A stretch of DNA of 64,000 bases from Staphylococcus simulans (GTDB lineage: Bacteria > Bacillota > Bacilli > Staphylococcales > Staphylococcaceae), in assembly GCF_003043455.1 (NCBI RefSeq), contig NZ_PZGG01000005.1:1-64000 (forward strand), written 5' to 3'. The notes under the pieces are model-generated. The model was not told where the DNA came from. It saw nothing but the letters and a program-made list of their open reading frames with translations, and did not search any database. Positions 20,265-29,700 of this stretch are shown one piece after another. Position 1 is the first letter of the stretch, and every line of letters starts with the position of its first letter. The position numbers were made by a program, and so were the translations under genes.

Positions 20265-21509
20265 TTAAGCCCAACCACGATAGCGTGCTGCTTCTGCAGT
20301 ACGTTTAATACCGATAATGTATGCTGCTAAACGCATATCAATTTTACGGTTTTGTGCTAATTCATAAATATCATTGAATGCTGTGATTAATTTATCACGC
20401 ATTTTTTCGTTTACTTCATCTTCTGTCCAGTAGTAACCTTGGTTATTTTGAACCCACTCGAAGTAAGACACAGTTACACCGCCAGCACTCGCAAGTACGT
20501 CAGGTACTAATAAGATGCCGCGTTCGTGTAAGATACGTGTTGCTTCTAAAGTTGTAGGTCCGTTTGCTGCTTCTACTAAGATATCCGCTTTAATATTTGG
20601 CGCGTTATCTTTAGTAATTTGGTTTTCAATTGCAGCTGGAATTAAGATGTCGCAATCTAATTCAAAGAGTTCTTTGTTAGAAATTGTTTCTTCGAATAAG
20701 TTTGTTACTGTACCAAAGCTGTCTCTACGGTCTAATAGGTAATCGATATCTAAACCTTCTGGATCAGATAATGCACCGTATGCATCTGAGATACCGACAA
20801 TCTTAGCGCCTTTATCAAATAAGAATTTCGCTAAGAAGCTACCTGCGTTACCGAAACCTTGAATTACAATTCTTGCCCCGTTTAAATCAAGGTTTTTAAT
20901 TTTAGCCGCTTGTTCAATCGCAATAACTACCCCTAATGCTGTTGAACGGTCGCGTCCTTCAGAACCGCCAAGTACAATCGGTTTACCAGTGATAAATCCA
21001 GGTGAGTTGAATTTATCTAATGCACTGTACTCATCCATCATCCAAGCCATAATTTGTGAGTTTGTCATTACGTCTGGTGCTGGAATATCTTTAGAAGGTC
21101 CAACAATTTGTGAAATTGCACGTACATAACCACGAGATAAACGTTCTACTTCATGAATACTCATTTCACGTGGGTCACAGATGATACCGCCTTTACCGCC
21201 GCCGTATGGTAAGTCGACAATACCGCACTTCATTGTCATCCACATTGATAATGCTTTTACTTCATCTACGTTAACGTTCGGATGGAAACGAACGCCACCT
21301 TTAGTAGGTCCGACTGCGTCATTATGTTGTGCACGATAGCCAGTGAAAGTTTTAACAGTACCGTCATCCATTCTTACTGGAATACGAACTTCTAAAAATC
21401 TTAAAGGTTCTTTCACTAAATCATACATACCGTCATCAAAACCTAATTTATGCAAAGCTTCTTTGATAATTTGTTGTGTCGATGCCACTAAATTATTGTT
21501 CTCAGTCAT
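20265..21509 (-). CDS. gudB: Catabolic NAD-dependent glutamate dehydrogenase
   Basis: A 414-residue glutamate dehydrogenase that deaminates glutamate to 2-oxoglutarate and feeds amino-acid carbon into the TCA cycle. Visible blocks are the substrate region GPTKGGVRFHPNV, the catalytic-lysine signature PYGGGKGGIICDP and the NAD-binding turn VIQGFGNAGSFLAKF. The ribosome binding site is GAAGG, 4-5 bases before the ATG. It lies downstream of rocD on the same strand, but the 109-base gap holds its own probable promoter and an exact cre consensus, so CcpA repression by glucose is likely. This agrees with the known carbon-catabolite control of gudB in S. aureus. Confidence 0.95.
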   Translation of the reverse strand: MTENNNLVASTQQIIKEALHKLGFDDGMYDLVKEPLRFLEVRIPVRMDDGTVKTFTGYRAQHNDAVGPTKGGVRFHPNVNVDEVKALSMWMTMKCGIVDLPYGGGKGGIICDPREMSIHEVERLSRGYVRAISQIVGPSKDIPAPDVMTNSQIMAWMMDEYSALDKFNSPGFITGKPIVLGGSEGRDRSTALGVVIAIEQAAKIKNLDLNGARIVIQGFGNAGSFLAKFLFDKGAKIVGISDAYGALSDPEGLDIDYLLDRRDSFGTVTNLFEETISNKELFELDCDILIPAAIENQITKDNAPNIKADILVEAANGPTTLEATRILHERGILLVPDVLASAGGVTVSYFEWVQNNQGYYWTEDEVNEKMRDKLITAFNDIYELAQNRKIDMRLAAYIIGIKRTAEAARYRGWA

Positions 21510-21537
21510 AATCCTTCTCGCCTCTTTTTCCTAACAA

Positions 21538-21552
21538 TGATTTCGCTTTCAT
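21538..21552 (-). promoter_or_regulatory. cre site (CcpA operator) in the gudB promoter region
   Basis: On the minus strand the sequence ATGAAAGCGAAATCA fits every fixed position of the WTGNAANCGNWNNCW consensus. It starts a few bases downstream of a -10-like TACAAT and lies about 30 bases before the gudB start, a position suited to blocking transcription. Confidence 0.65.
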
Positions 21553-21618
21553 TTGTATTGTAACATAAGCGCTACCTTTTTAAAGGGTTTTCATTCCTTT
21601 TGTTACAACTTTTTGAAC

Positions 21619-22809
21619 TCAGCTGAAAACCTTCTTAATTCTGTCTAATGCGTCATCAATTTCTTCCTTAGAAATAATCAATGGCGGCGCAAATCGGATA
21701 ACTGTTTCGTGTGTTTCTTTGCACAATAATCCCTGCTCTTTTAATGCTTCCGCGTATGGTCTCGCATTCTCGTTCAGTTCTAAACCGATGAATAAGCCAC
21801 GTCCACGTACTTCTTTAATTGCTGGATGATCAATTTTTCTTAATTCCTCTTGGAAATAGTCACCAAGTTCTCTTGAACGTTCAGCAAGCTTTTCATCTAC
21901 TAAAACATCTAGCGCCGCAATAGAGACTGCTGCAGCTAATGGATTACCACCGAATGTAGAACCATGTGAACCTGGTGTGAAGACATCTAATACTTCGTGA
22001 TCCGCTGCTACTGCTGAAATCGGCAGCACACCGCCGCCAAGTGCTTTACCTAAGATGTACACATCTGGTTTTACATCGTCCCAGTCCGTCGCAAACATTT
22101 TACCTGAACGTCCTAAACCAGATTGAATTTCATCTGCGATAAATAAAACATTGTGCTCATCCGCAAGTTCACGAATCGCCTTCATATAACCTTCAGGCGG
22201 CACATTAATACCCGCTTCACCTTGAATCGGTTCTACTAAAATCGCAGCTGTATTTTCATTGATTGCTGCTTTTAATGCATCGACATCTCCGAAATCTACT
22301 TTTTTGAACCCTTCTAGTAAAGGACCATAGCCTCGTTGATATTCCGCTTCAGAAGACAATGATACCGGCGCCATCGTACGTCCATGGAAGTTGCCATTAA
22401 ACGCGATGATTTCAGCTTTATCTGGGTCAATGCCTTTAACTTCATAAGACCAACGACGTGCGGCTTTAACCGCTGTTTCAACCGCTTCTGCACCTGTATT
22501 CATTGGTAAGATTTTTTCTTTTCCAGTTAATTCGCTGACTTTTTCGTACCAATCCCCTAAATTATCACTATTGAATGCACGAGAAACGAGTGTCACTTTA
22601 TCCGCTTGATCTTTCAGCGCTTGAATAATTTTAGGATGACGGTGGCCTTGGTTGACTGCTGAATACGCAGCTAACATGTCCATATATTTGTTACCTTCTG
22701 GATCTGTTACCCAAATACCGTCTGCCTCAGAAATGACAATTGGAAGTGGCGTATAGTTGCGCGCCCCGTAGTGTTCTGTTTTTTTGATAATATCTTCTGT
22801 TCTTGTCAT
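21619..22809 (-). CDS. rocD: Ornithine aminotransferase
   Basis: A 396-residue class III PLP aminotransferase transferring the delta-amino group of ornithine to 2-oxoglutarate, giving glutamate semialdehyde (in equilibrium with pyrroline-5-carboxylate). The cofactor lysine is Lys255 in [16 protein letters not shown]. The preceding [15 protein letters not shown] carries the Asp that contacts the pyridine nitrogen, and [15 protein letters not shown] is the phosphate-contact block. GAGGAGG lies 7 bases before the ATG. Its length equals the S. aureus RocD. It sits between rocA and gudB, so three consecutive genes cover ornithine to 2-oxoglutarate. Confidence 0.95.
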   Translation of the reverse strand: MTRTEDIIKKTEHYGARNYTPLPIVISEADGIWVTDPEGNKYMDMLAAYSAVNQGHRHPKIIQALKDQADKVTLVSRAFNSDNLGDWYEKVSELTGKEKILPMNTGAEAVETAVKAARRWSYEVKGIDPDKAEIIAFNGNFHGRTMAPVSLSSEAEYQRGYGPLLEGFKKVDFGDVDALKAAINENTAAILVEPIQGEAGINVPPEGYMKAIRELADEHNVLFIADEIQSGLGRSGKMFATDWDDVKPDVYILGKALGGGVLPISAVAADHEVLDVFTPGSHGSTFGGNPLAAAVSIAALDVLVDEKLAERSRELGDYFQEELRKIDHPAIKEVRGRGLFIGLELNENARPYAEALKEQGLLCKETHETVIRFAPPLIISKEEIDDALDRIKKVFS

Positions 22810-22903
22810 AAATGATTCCTCCTCTATATTACTTTGTTTTTATTTTTCTTATAGAATGTCACTCCATTGTATATTTTCAATACGTTAAAATAATTTTGAA
22901 AAA

Positions 22904-22951
22904 AATCACATTATAGGTATCGCAATCTGCGATGAGAGCTATAATGTGATT
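22904..22951 (-). terminator. Terminator of rocA
   Basis: Arms AATCACATTATAG and CTATAATGTGATT, with an inner stem ATCGCA/TGCGAT, are followed on the minus strand by a T-run. It lies between rocA and rocD, so rocD is likely transcribed from its own promoter. Confidence 0.88.
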
Positions 22952-22999
22952 TGTATTGCTTACTTCCATCATGTTTCAAATTGGTTATATTGTTTTCGC

Positions 23000-24544
23000 T
23001 TATAAGTGTTCAGAAACTGTACGACCTTGTAGGTGAAGCACTAGATAGTCTGGGCCACCTGCTTTAGAGTCTGTACCTGACATTTTGAAGCCGCCGAATG
23101 GTTGGTATCCGACAACCGCACCTGTGCAACCACGGTTGAAGTAAAGGTTGCCGACCATAAAGTCGCGGCGTGCTTGTTCGAGTTTGAAGCGGTTATTCGA
23201 AATAACTGCACCTGTTAAGCCGTATTCAGTTGCGTTCGCATATTCAATCGCTTGATCGAAGTCTTTCGCTTTACTGAAACCAACAACAGGTCCGAAAATT
23301 TCTTCTTGCATCACGCGACTATCATAAGCTAAGTCTGCAAATACTGTCGGATATACAAAGTTTCCGACTTCATCATCAACTTTACCGCCAGTTACTAAAC
23401 GACCTTCATCTTCACCGACTTTCAAGTAACTTTTGATTTTCTTCAATGCTTTCTCATCGATAACTGGTCCCATAAAGTTATTATAATCTGAAGCATCTCC
23501 GACCGTTAAAGCTTCAGTTGCTTTTTGAACACGTTCTAATAAGTCATCGTAAATATCTTCTACTGCGATAACACGTGAACATGCTGAACATTTTTGTCCA
23601 GAGAAACCGAATGCTGAGTAAACAATCGCATCAGTCGCCACATCTAAATCCGCTTCACTATCAACCACAATTGTATCTTTACCGCCCATTTCTGCAATGA
23701 CACGTTTTAAATGGTTTTGACCTTCTTGGATTTTAGACGCTTTCTGCATAATGCTTGTACCGACATTTTTAGAACCAGTAAATGAAATTAAGCCGACATC
23801 TTTGTTTTCTACTAAGAAGTCACCGATATCACTAGAATCACCAGGAATCCAGTTCACTACCCCTTTTGGAAGTCCTGCTTCTTCTAATACTTCCATAAAT
23901 TTGTATGAAATAACCGGTGTATTTGATGATGGTTTTAATAATACTGTATTACCTGTTACAACAGGTGCTACTGTTGTTCCTGCCATAATCGCATACGCAA
24001 AGTTCCATGGAGAGATAACGACAGAAACCCCGATTGGTAAATAATCAAATTGGTTATATTCTCCTGGACGAGAATTAACAGGTTTACCGTCTTTCAGCTC
24101 TAACATTTGACGCCCATAGTATTCCATGAAGTCAATAGCTTCTGCAGTATCAGCATCCGCTTCTTTCCAAGGCTTACCGCCTTCTTTTGTAAGCAATGCT
24201 GAAAATTCATGTTTACGGCGACGCGTAATCGCAGCAGCTCTGAATAAAATGTCTGCCCTTACTTCAGGTGCTACTGTGCGCCATGTTTTAAACGCTTCTT
24301 TCGCCGCTTCTAATGCTTTTTCCGCTAATTCTTTATTCGCCTTTGAGACATAACCGATTGTCTCTTCTCTATTTGACGGGTTGAATGATCTTACTTTATC
24401 GTCTGTATAGATACGTTCACCATTAATAATGAGCGGATACTCTTTACCTAAGTCTTCTTCGACTTTTTTGAGTGCTTTTTCATAAGCCTCTCTGTTCTCT
24501 GCTTTTTGGAAATCTGTAAATGGTTCATGTTTGTACGGAATCAT
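23000..24544 (-). CDS. rocA: 1-pyrroline-5-carboxylate dehydrogenase
   Basis: A 514-residue aldehyde dehydrogenase of the RocA/PutA C-terminal type, oxidising glutamate semialdehyde to glutamate with NAD. Visible motifs are [38 protein letters not shown] with the general-base Glu, the catalytic Cys319 in GQKCSACSR, and GPVVGFSKA near 418. GGGGG lies 8 bases before the ATG. It links the output of RocD, and of proline oxidation, to GudB. In S. aureus, as I recall, rocA lies far from rocD and gudB, so this clustering is a local difference. A one-mismatch cre-like sequence lies upstream (24582-24596, on the minus strand). Confidence 0.95.
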   Translation of the reverse strand: MIPYKHEPFTDFQKAENREAYEKALKKVEEDLGKEYPLIINGERIYTDDKVRSFNPSNREETIGYVSKANKELAEKALEAAKEAFKTWRTVAPEVRADILFRAAAITRRRKHEFSALLTKEGGKPWKEADADTAEAIDFMEYYGRQMLELKDGKPVNSRPGEYNQFDYLPIGVSVVISPWNFAYAIMAGTTVAPVVTGNTVLLKPSSNTPVISYKFMEVLEEAGLPKGVVNWIPGDSSDIGDFLVENKDVGLISFTGSKNVGTSIMQKASKIQEGQNHLKRVIAEMGGKDTIVVDSEADLDVATDAIVYSAFGFSGQKCSACSRVIAVEDIYDDLLERVQKATEALTVGDASDYNNFMGPVIDEKALKKIKSYLKVGEDEGRLVTGGKVDDEVGNFVYPTVFADLAYDSRVMQEEIFGPVVGFSKAKDFDQAIEYANATEYGLTGAVISNNRFKLEQARRDFMVGNLYFNRGCTGAVVGYQPFGGFKMSGTDSKAGGPDYLVLHLQGRTVSEHL

Positions 24545-24723
24545 TTTTAATCCCCCTTTGTTTAATATTAAAAATGGTATAAGAAAGCCCTTACATTTCT
24601 AATAATTACATAAAACTCCTATGATGTAAAAGGAAAAATGCTTAAAATTACGAAAATTTAAAATAGTGTGATTGCGCAAGACTGTCACGACAGGAAAAAG
24701 AAGATTCTACACAAAAATTTAAA

Positions 24724-24754
24724 AAAGACCACACGTTCAAATACGTGCAGTCTT
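24724..24754 (-). terminator. Terminator of the OYE-family gene
   Basis: On the minus strand, arms AAAGACTGCACGT and ACGTGTGGTCTTT with a short loop are followed by TTTTTAAATTTT. The 263-base interval 24545-24807 otherwise holds only the rocA upstream region. Confidence 0.82.
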
Positions 24755-24807
24755 TATACAACATCAACATATTGTTTTTAAATGATTTAATTTCAATGCC
24801 AAGCCGA

Positions 24808-25935
24808 TTAATGTTCACCTTTTTTAGGCAGAGGATAGAAACCATTATCAAATTGTTTCCATAAGTTTGGCGGCAAGTTATGATTATCTTCACGAGTCGG
24901 ATCAAAGTAAGAAATAATATCTTCTGTACGTCCTTCTTTAATCTTCTCAATAAAGTGAGCGTCTAATAAGATTTCTCGACCTAGCGCAATAAACTGTACA
25001 CCTGTATTTAAAGCATCTAGCGCCTCATCAGCGTTAAAGATTGAACCGATACCTACTAGTGGGATTTTATCATCAATCCATTCACGAATAAGCGCAATAC
25101 GCGTTTTACCTTCATAAGTGCCTCCCCTAGTCTCAGAGTGGATATCCATAAGAGAAGCATGAAGATAATCTAATGGTCTGCTAGATAAGTAACCTAAAAG
25201 TTCTTTAGTTTGTTCCATTTTAATACCGTCTTCTTCTGGATCTTCAGGTGAAAAACGATAACCTACAATAAAGTCTTTATCTGCGAATTTACGAACTGTG
25301 TCCAATACTTCATCTACTACTTCAAGTGGATATTTATACGGTTTACTCCATTCGTCTTGACGACGGTTATAGTGACGTGAAACGAATTGGTGAATTAAAT
25401 AATGGTTCGCGCCATGGATTTCTACACCATCAAAGCCAGCTTCAATGACACGACGTGTGGCTTCACCGAAAGCTTTAATTGTATCTTCTATTTCATCAGG
25501 TGTCATCTCACGAGCATGATGTTCTTCTTGTTGACCAAAACTCTTCAATGAAATTGGACTTGGCGCAACTACATCTCCTTCTGGTGTTAAGTTAGGTAAG
25601 GATTGTGCACCGGCATGATGTATTTGTACAAGTGCTTTCGCACCATTTTTCTTCATAACATCTGCTAATTTTTTTAATCCTTCAATATCTGAGTCATGCG
25701 CTACTGAAGGCTGACCTGGGAAACCTTTACCAATATCTGTCACATTACTCGCAGCACTGACACTGATGCCTACATCTTTAGAGCGTAACTCCATATGCTT
25801 AAGCTCGTCATCTGAGATTGTGCCATCTTCATTTGAAGATACATGCGTCAGAGGTGCAAGCACAAAACGATTTCTGATTTCTACACCATTTGGCAAAGTA
25901 TATGATTCAAACAATGGCTCATATTTTTTATCCAT
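24808..25935 (-). CDS. Old yellow enzyme-family NADH:flavin oxidoreductase
   Basis: A 375-residue FMN-dependent TIM-barrel enzyme. The typical opening RNRFVLAPLTHVSS is followed by LVQIHHAGAQS, the active-site block FDGVEIHGANHYLIHQFVS with the substrate-contacting His-Ala-Asn, and the C-terminal flavin phosphate site GVQFIALGREILLD. The family reduces activated C=C bonds or related electrophiles; the true substrate is not evident. TTAGGAGG lies about 9 bases before the ATG. As I recall, the equivalent gene stands beside rocD in S. aureus as well. Its own terminator separates it from rocA. Confidence 0.88.
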   Translation of the reverse strand: MDKKYEPLFESYTLPNGVEIRNRFVLAPLTHVSSNEDGTISDDELKHMELRSKDVGISVSAASNVTDIGKGFPGQPSVAHDSDIEGLKKLADVMKKNGAKALVQIHHAGAQSLPNLTPEGDVVAPSPISLKSFGQQEEHHAREMTPDEIEDTIKAFGEATRRVIEAGFDGVEIHGANHYLIHQFVSRHYNRRQDEWSKPYKYPLEVVDEVLDTVRKFADKDFIVGYRFSPEDPEEDGIKMEQTKELLGYLSSRPLDYLHASLMDIHSETRGGTYEGKTRIALIREWIDDKIPLVGIGSIFNADEALDALNTGVQFIALGREILLDAHFIEKIKEGRTEDIISYFDPTREDNHNLPPNLWKQFDNGFYPLPKKGEH

Positions 25936-26035
25936 CTTTACGTGCCTCCTAATTTAACTTTGTGCATTCATTTTAAAGCACCTATAAATAAATTAAAAAA
26001 GAATCGCTCAAATTGTTTTGAAGATAAAATAAATA

Positions 26036-26080
26036 AAAGGCCAACATACCACATGCTTATCATGTCGTATATTGACCTTT
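26036..26080 (-). terminator. Terminator of the S1-domain gene
   Basis: A long hairpin with few mismatches, arms AAAGGCCAACATACCACATG and CATGTCGTATATTGACCTTT, lies 9 bases beyond the stop codon. A-rich sequence on the plus strand supplies the T-run on the minus strand. Confidence 0.82.
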
Positions 26081-26088
26081 ATATGAGA

Positions 26089-26475
26089 TTAGAGTTTATT
26101 TTCTCTAATCATTCTCTTAGACTGCGCAATCCAAACCGGTAAACGTTCTTCTAATGTTTGAAACCCGTATTTTTCATTTTCTTTGATCTCATCCAAAACA
26201 GATTTTTTCTCTTTCTTACGTTCATAATTTTTAAAATAGTCATTATCCTTTAATGACAAATTGAGTTTACCTTCTTCATCTATAGACAATATCTTGGCTC
26301 TGACAATTTGTCCTTCAGATAAGAACCGATTTAAATTATGGACATAATCATTCATGATTTCTGATATATGAATGAGTCCTTCCGTGTTGTCAGGGGTTTC
26401 TACAAATGCGCCATAAGGTTGAATACCAGTCACTTTCACTTTTACGTGTTGTCCTGATTTATAGTGATTATTCAA
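26089..26475 (-). CDS. S1 RNA-binding domain protein (YugI / general stress protein 13-like)
   Basis: A 128-residue protein with one S1 domain at residues ~6-78 (GQHVKVKVTGIQPYGAFVETP, then EGLIHISEI, VRAKILSIDEEGKLNLSLKD) and a charged C-terminal tail. Related one-domain S1 proteins associate with ribosomes or RNA and act in stress or virulence gene control. The predicted start is TTG at 26475, with AGGGG nine bases upstream; no ATG or GTG start fits the family start as well. A -10-like TATGAT lies about 40 bases upstream. The gene is monocistronic, between the OYE gene and the surface protein block. Confidence 0.82.
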   Translation of the reverse strand: MNNHYKSGQHVKVKVTGIQPYGAFVETPDNTEGLIHISEIMNDYVHNLNRFLSEGQIVRAKILSIDEEGKLNLSLKDNDYFKNYERKKEKKSVLDEIKENEKYGFQTLEERLPVWIAQSKRMIRENKL

Positions 26476-26658
26476 CTTAATAACCCCTTAATTTCGTATT
26501 ATTTCTAACAATAACATCATAGCATAAAATAAAGAGGCTCACTAACCGTAACGGTATGATATTTTCGAATTTTTTGATTTATAGCGCAAATTTCAACGTA
26601 ATGAATATGATAAATCAATATCTTTAAACCGCAACAACTCACTTCTAAAAACATAAAA

Positions 26659-26697
26659 GCACCTCTACTACCGATATCAAATCTATAATAGAGGTGC
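26659..26697 (-). terminator. Terminator of the 2314-residue surface protein gene
   Basis: Arms GCACCTCTA and TAGAGGTGC enclose 21 bases, and TTTTATGTTTTT follows on the minus strand. It lies about 38 bases beyond the surface protein stop. The remaining bases to the S1 gene (26476-26658) hold a small palindrome (ACCGT-A-ACGGT, 26545-26555) and a doubtful 45-codon frame. Confidence 0.8.
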
Positions 26698-26734
26698 AAC
26701 ACTTACTTATTTAAATGTTCTTTTGAAAGAACGC

Positions 26735-29700
26735 TTATTTTTCAGTGTTATCTTTGTCTTCATTTTTACGTTTTCTGAAGAACATCATTAAACCACCAAT
26801 CGCAAACATTAATGAAGCGTATTGTGGGTCAATAGATGATACATCTTGACCTGTTTCTGGTAATGCTTTCGCTTTGTTTTTGCCTGCTTTGCCAGCTTTA
26901 GCTTTATTTTCGCCAGCTTTTGTAACTTTTGTAGCTTTAGATGTTTGTTTATCTTGTGCTTTCGCATCAGATTTCACATCAGTTTTAACTGTTTCTGATT
27001 TAGGTTCAGTTGTTTTTCCTGTTTCTTTCGCAGGAGCTTTAACTTTTTCTAAACCATTTAATGCAGTTTCAACAGCTTTAGTTGCCTCTTTAATAGCTTG
27101 GACAGAAACATTATCTACTTTTTCAACAATGACTTTTCCATCTACAACTGCTTCATCTAATTTTTCAACAGATTCAGTAGTGTATTTAGATTTATCAACG
27201 GCTTTAGCTTCATCTAATGCTTTTTCAAGTTCAGCTAACGCATCTGCTTTGGCTTTCGCAACTGCATCTGCTTTATCTTGAGCAGCTTTAGTTTCAAGTG
27301 CTTTAGCTAAATCAGATTGTGCTTTGTCCACAGATTCTTGAGTCGCATTTTGATCTGCTTCAACAGTTACCGCTGTATCTAACGCATCTTTCACTGCTTT
27401 GTCTTCTTTATCAGTTACGTTCAAGTCTAAGTCTTCGGCAGTTTTGATCATTTTTTCAAGTTCTGTTTTATCTGCTTTTGTGATTAAGCTTGATTGTGTT
27501 GATTTCAACACTTCAGTTGCTTTCACAACTTGTTCTACTGTTACTGATTCTGGGTTGTTCACGATACCTTGGGCTACCGCTTGTGCTTCTTCGAATGGAA
27601 CAACACTGTTTGGTGTGAAGTTATCTTTCACCACTGTTCTTGATTTTGCAAGTTGTGCTTTCAATGCTTCTAACGCTTTGTTGAACGCATCGACTTTATC
27701 TTGAGCCACTTTATTTTGGATGGCTTTTTCTAATTCAGAAGTTGCTTTATTCACAGACTCTTGAGTTACGTTTTGATCTTTTTGAACTGTCACAGCTGTA
27801 TCTAACGCATCTTTCACTGCTTTGTCTTTCTTATCAGTTACATTCAAGTCTAAGCCTTCAGCAGTTTTAATCACTTTTTCAAGTTCTGATTTATCTGCTT
27901 TTGAAACTAAACTTGATTGTGTTGATTTCAACACTTCAGTTGCTTTCACAACTTGTTCTACTGTTACTGATTCTGGATTGTTCACGATACCTTGAGCTAC
28001 CGCTTGTGCTTCTTCGAATGGAGCAACACTGTTCGGAGTGAAGTTATCTTTAACCACTGTTCTTGATTTTGCAAGTTGTGCTTTCAATGCTTCAAGTGCT
28101 TTATTGAATGCTTGTACTTTTTCTTGATCAGCTTTGTCTTGTGCAGCTTTATTTTCAAGTGCTTTAGCTAAATCAGATTGTGCTTTATCTACTTCTTCTT
28201 GTGTTGCGTTGAAGTCTTCTTGAACTGTGATAGCTTTGTCTAAAGCATCTTTAACTGCTTTATCTTCTTTATCGTTAACGTTCAAGTCAGTATTTTCTGC
28301 TGTGTCGATGACTTTATCAAGTTCAACTTTGTCAGCTTTTTCTACTAAGTGTTTTTGAGCTTCTTTCAAGTCTTGTGTTGCTTTATTGATTTCTTCAACT
28401 GTTTTATCAGTAGAATTATTCACAATAGTTTGACCTGCTGTTTCAGCTTTAGTTAATGGCTCTACGCTGTTTGGAGTATAAGCATATTTGTCAATTGAAG
28501 CTACTTTTTCAAGTTCTTTTTTCAACACTTCTAATGCAGCGTTTACTTGATCTGCTTTATCTTGAGTCGCTTTAGTTTCAAGCGCTTTAGCTAAGTCAGA
28601 TTGTGCTTTATCCACTTCTTCTTGTGTTGCGTTAAAGTCTTCTTGAACTGTGATAGCTTTGTCTAAAGCGTCTTTGACTGCTTTATCTTCTTTATCGTTA
28701 ACGTTCAAGTCAGTATTTTCTGCTGTGTCGATGACTTTATCAAGTTCAACTTTGTCAGCTTTTTCTACTAAGTGTTTTTGCGCTTCTTTCAAGTCTTGTG
28801 TTGCTTTATTGATTTCTTCAACTGTTTTATCAGTAGAATTATTTACAATAGTTTGACCTGCTGTTTCAGCTTTAGTTAATGGCTCTACGCTGTTTGGAGT
28901 ATAAGCATATTTATCAATTGAAGCTACTTTTTCAAGTTCTTTTTTCAACACTTCTAATGCAGCGTTTACTTGATCTGCTTTATCTTGAGTCGCTTTAGTT
29001 TCAAGCGCTTTAGCTAAGTCAGATTGTGCTTTGTCCACTTCTTCTTGTGTAGCATTATAGTCTTCTTGAACTGTGATAGCTTTTTCTAAAGCGTCTTTGA
29101 CTGCTTTATCTTCTTTATCGTTAACGTTCAAGTCAGTATTTTCTGCTGTGTCGATGACTTTATCAAGTTCAACTTTGTCAGCTTTTTCTACTAAGTGTTT
29201 TTGAGCTTCTTTCAAGTCTTGTGTTGCTTTATTGATTTCTTCAACTGTTTTACCAGTAGAATTATTCACAATAGTTTGACCTGCTGTTTCAGCATCATTA
29301 ACTGGTTTAACACTATTAGGAGTGTAGAAGTCTTTATCGATAGTTTTGACTTTTTCAAGTTCTGCTTTCAATGCGTCAAGCGCTTTGTTGAAGGCGTCTA
29401 CTTTATCTTGAGTTGTTTTAGCATTTACTGCATTTTCAAGATCAGTTTTAGCTTTATCGACTGTTTCTTGTGATGCGTTTTGATCTGCTTGAACTTCTTT
29501 AGCAGTATTTAATGCATCTTGAACGGCTTTGTCTTCTTTATCAGCTGGGTTAAGCTCTAAAGCTTCTGTAGTTTTAACAACTTTGTTCAACTCTTCTTTA
29601 TTTGCTTTAAGTTCAAGTTTATTTTGAGCATCAGTGATTGCTTTTGTTGCTGCTTTGATTTCTTCAACTGATTTAGTTGCGTCATCTTTAGTAGTTTCAC

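Noticed and set aside
24648-24950. 100-codon frame on the minus strand overlapping the end of the OYE gene
   Set aside because: It overlaps the OYE gene in another frame and runs through its terminator; no ribosome binding site or family features.
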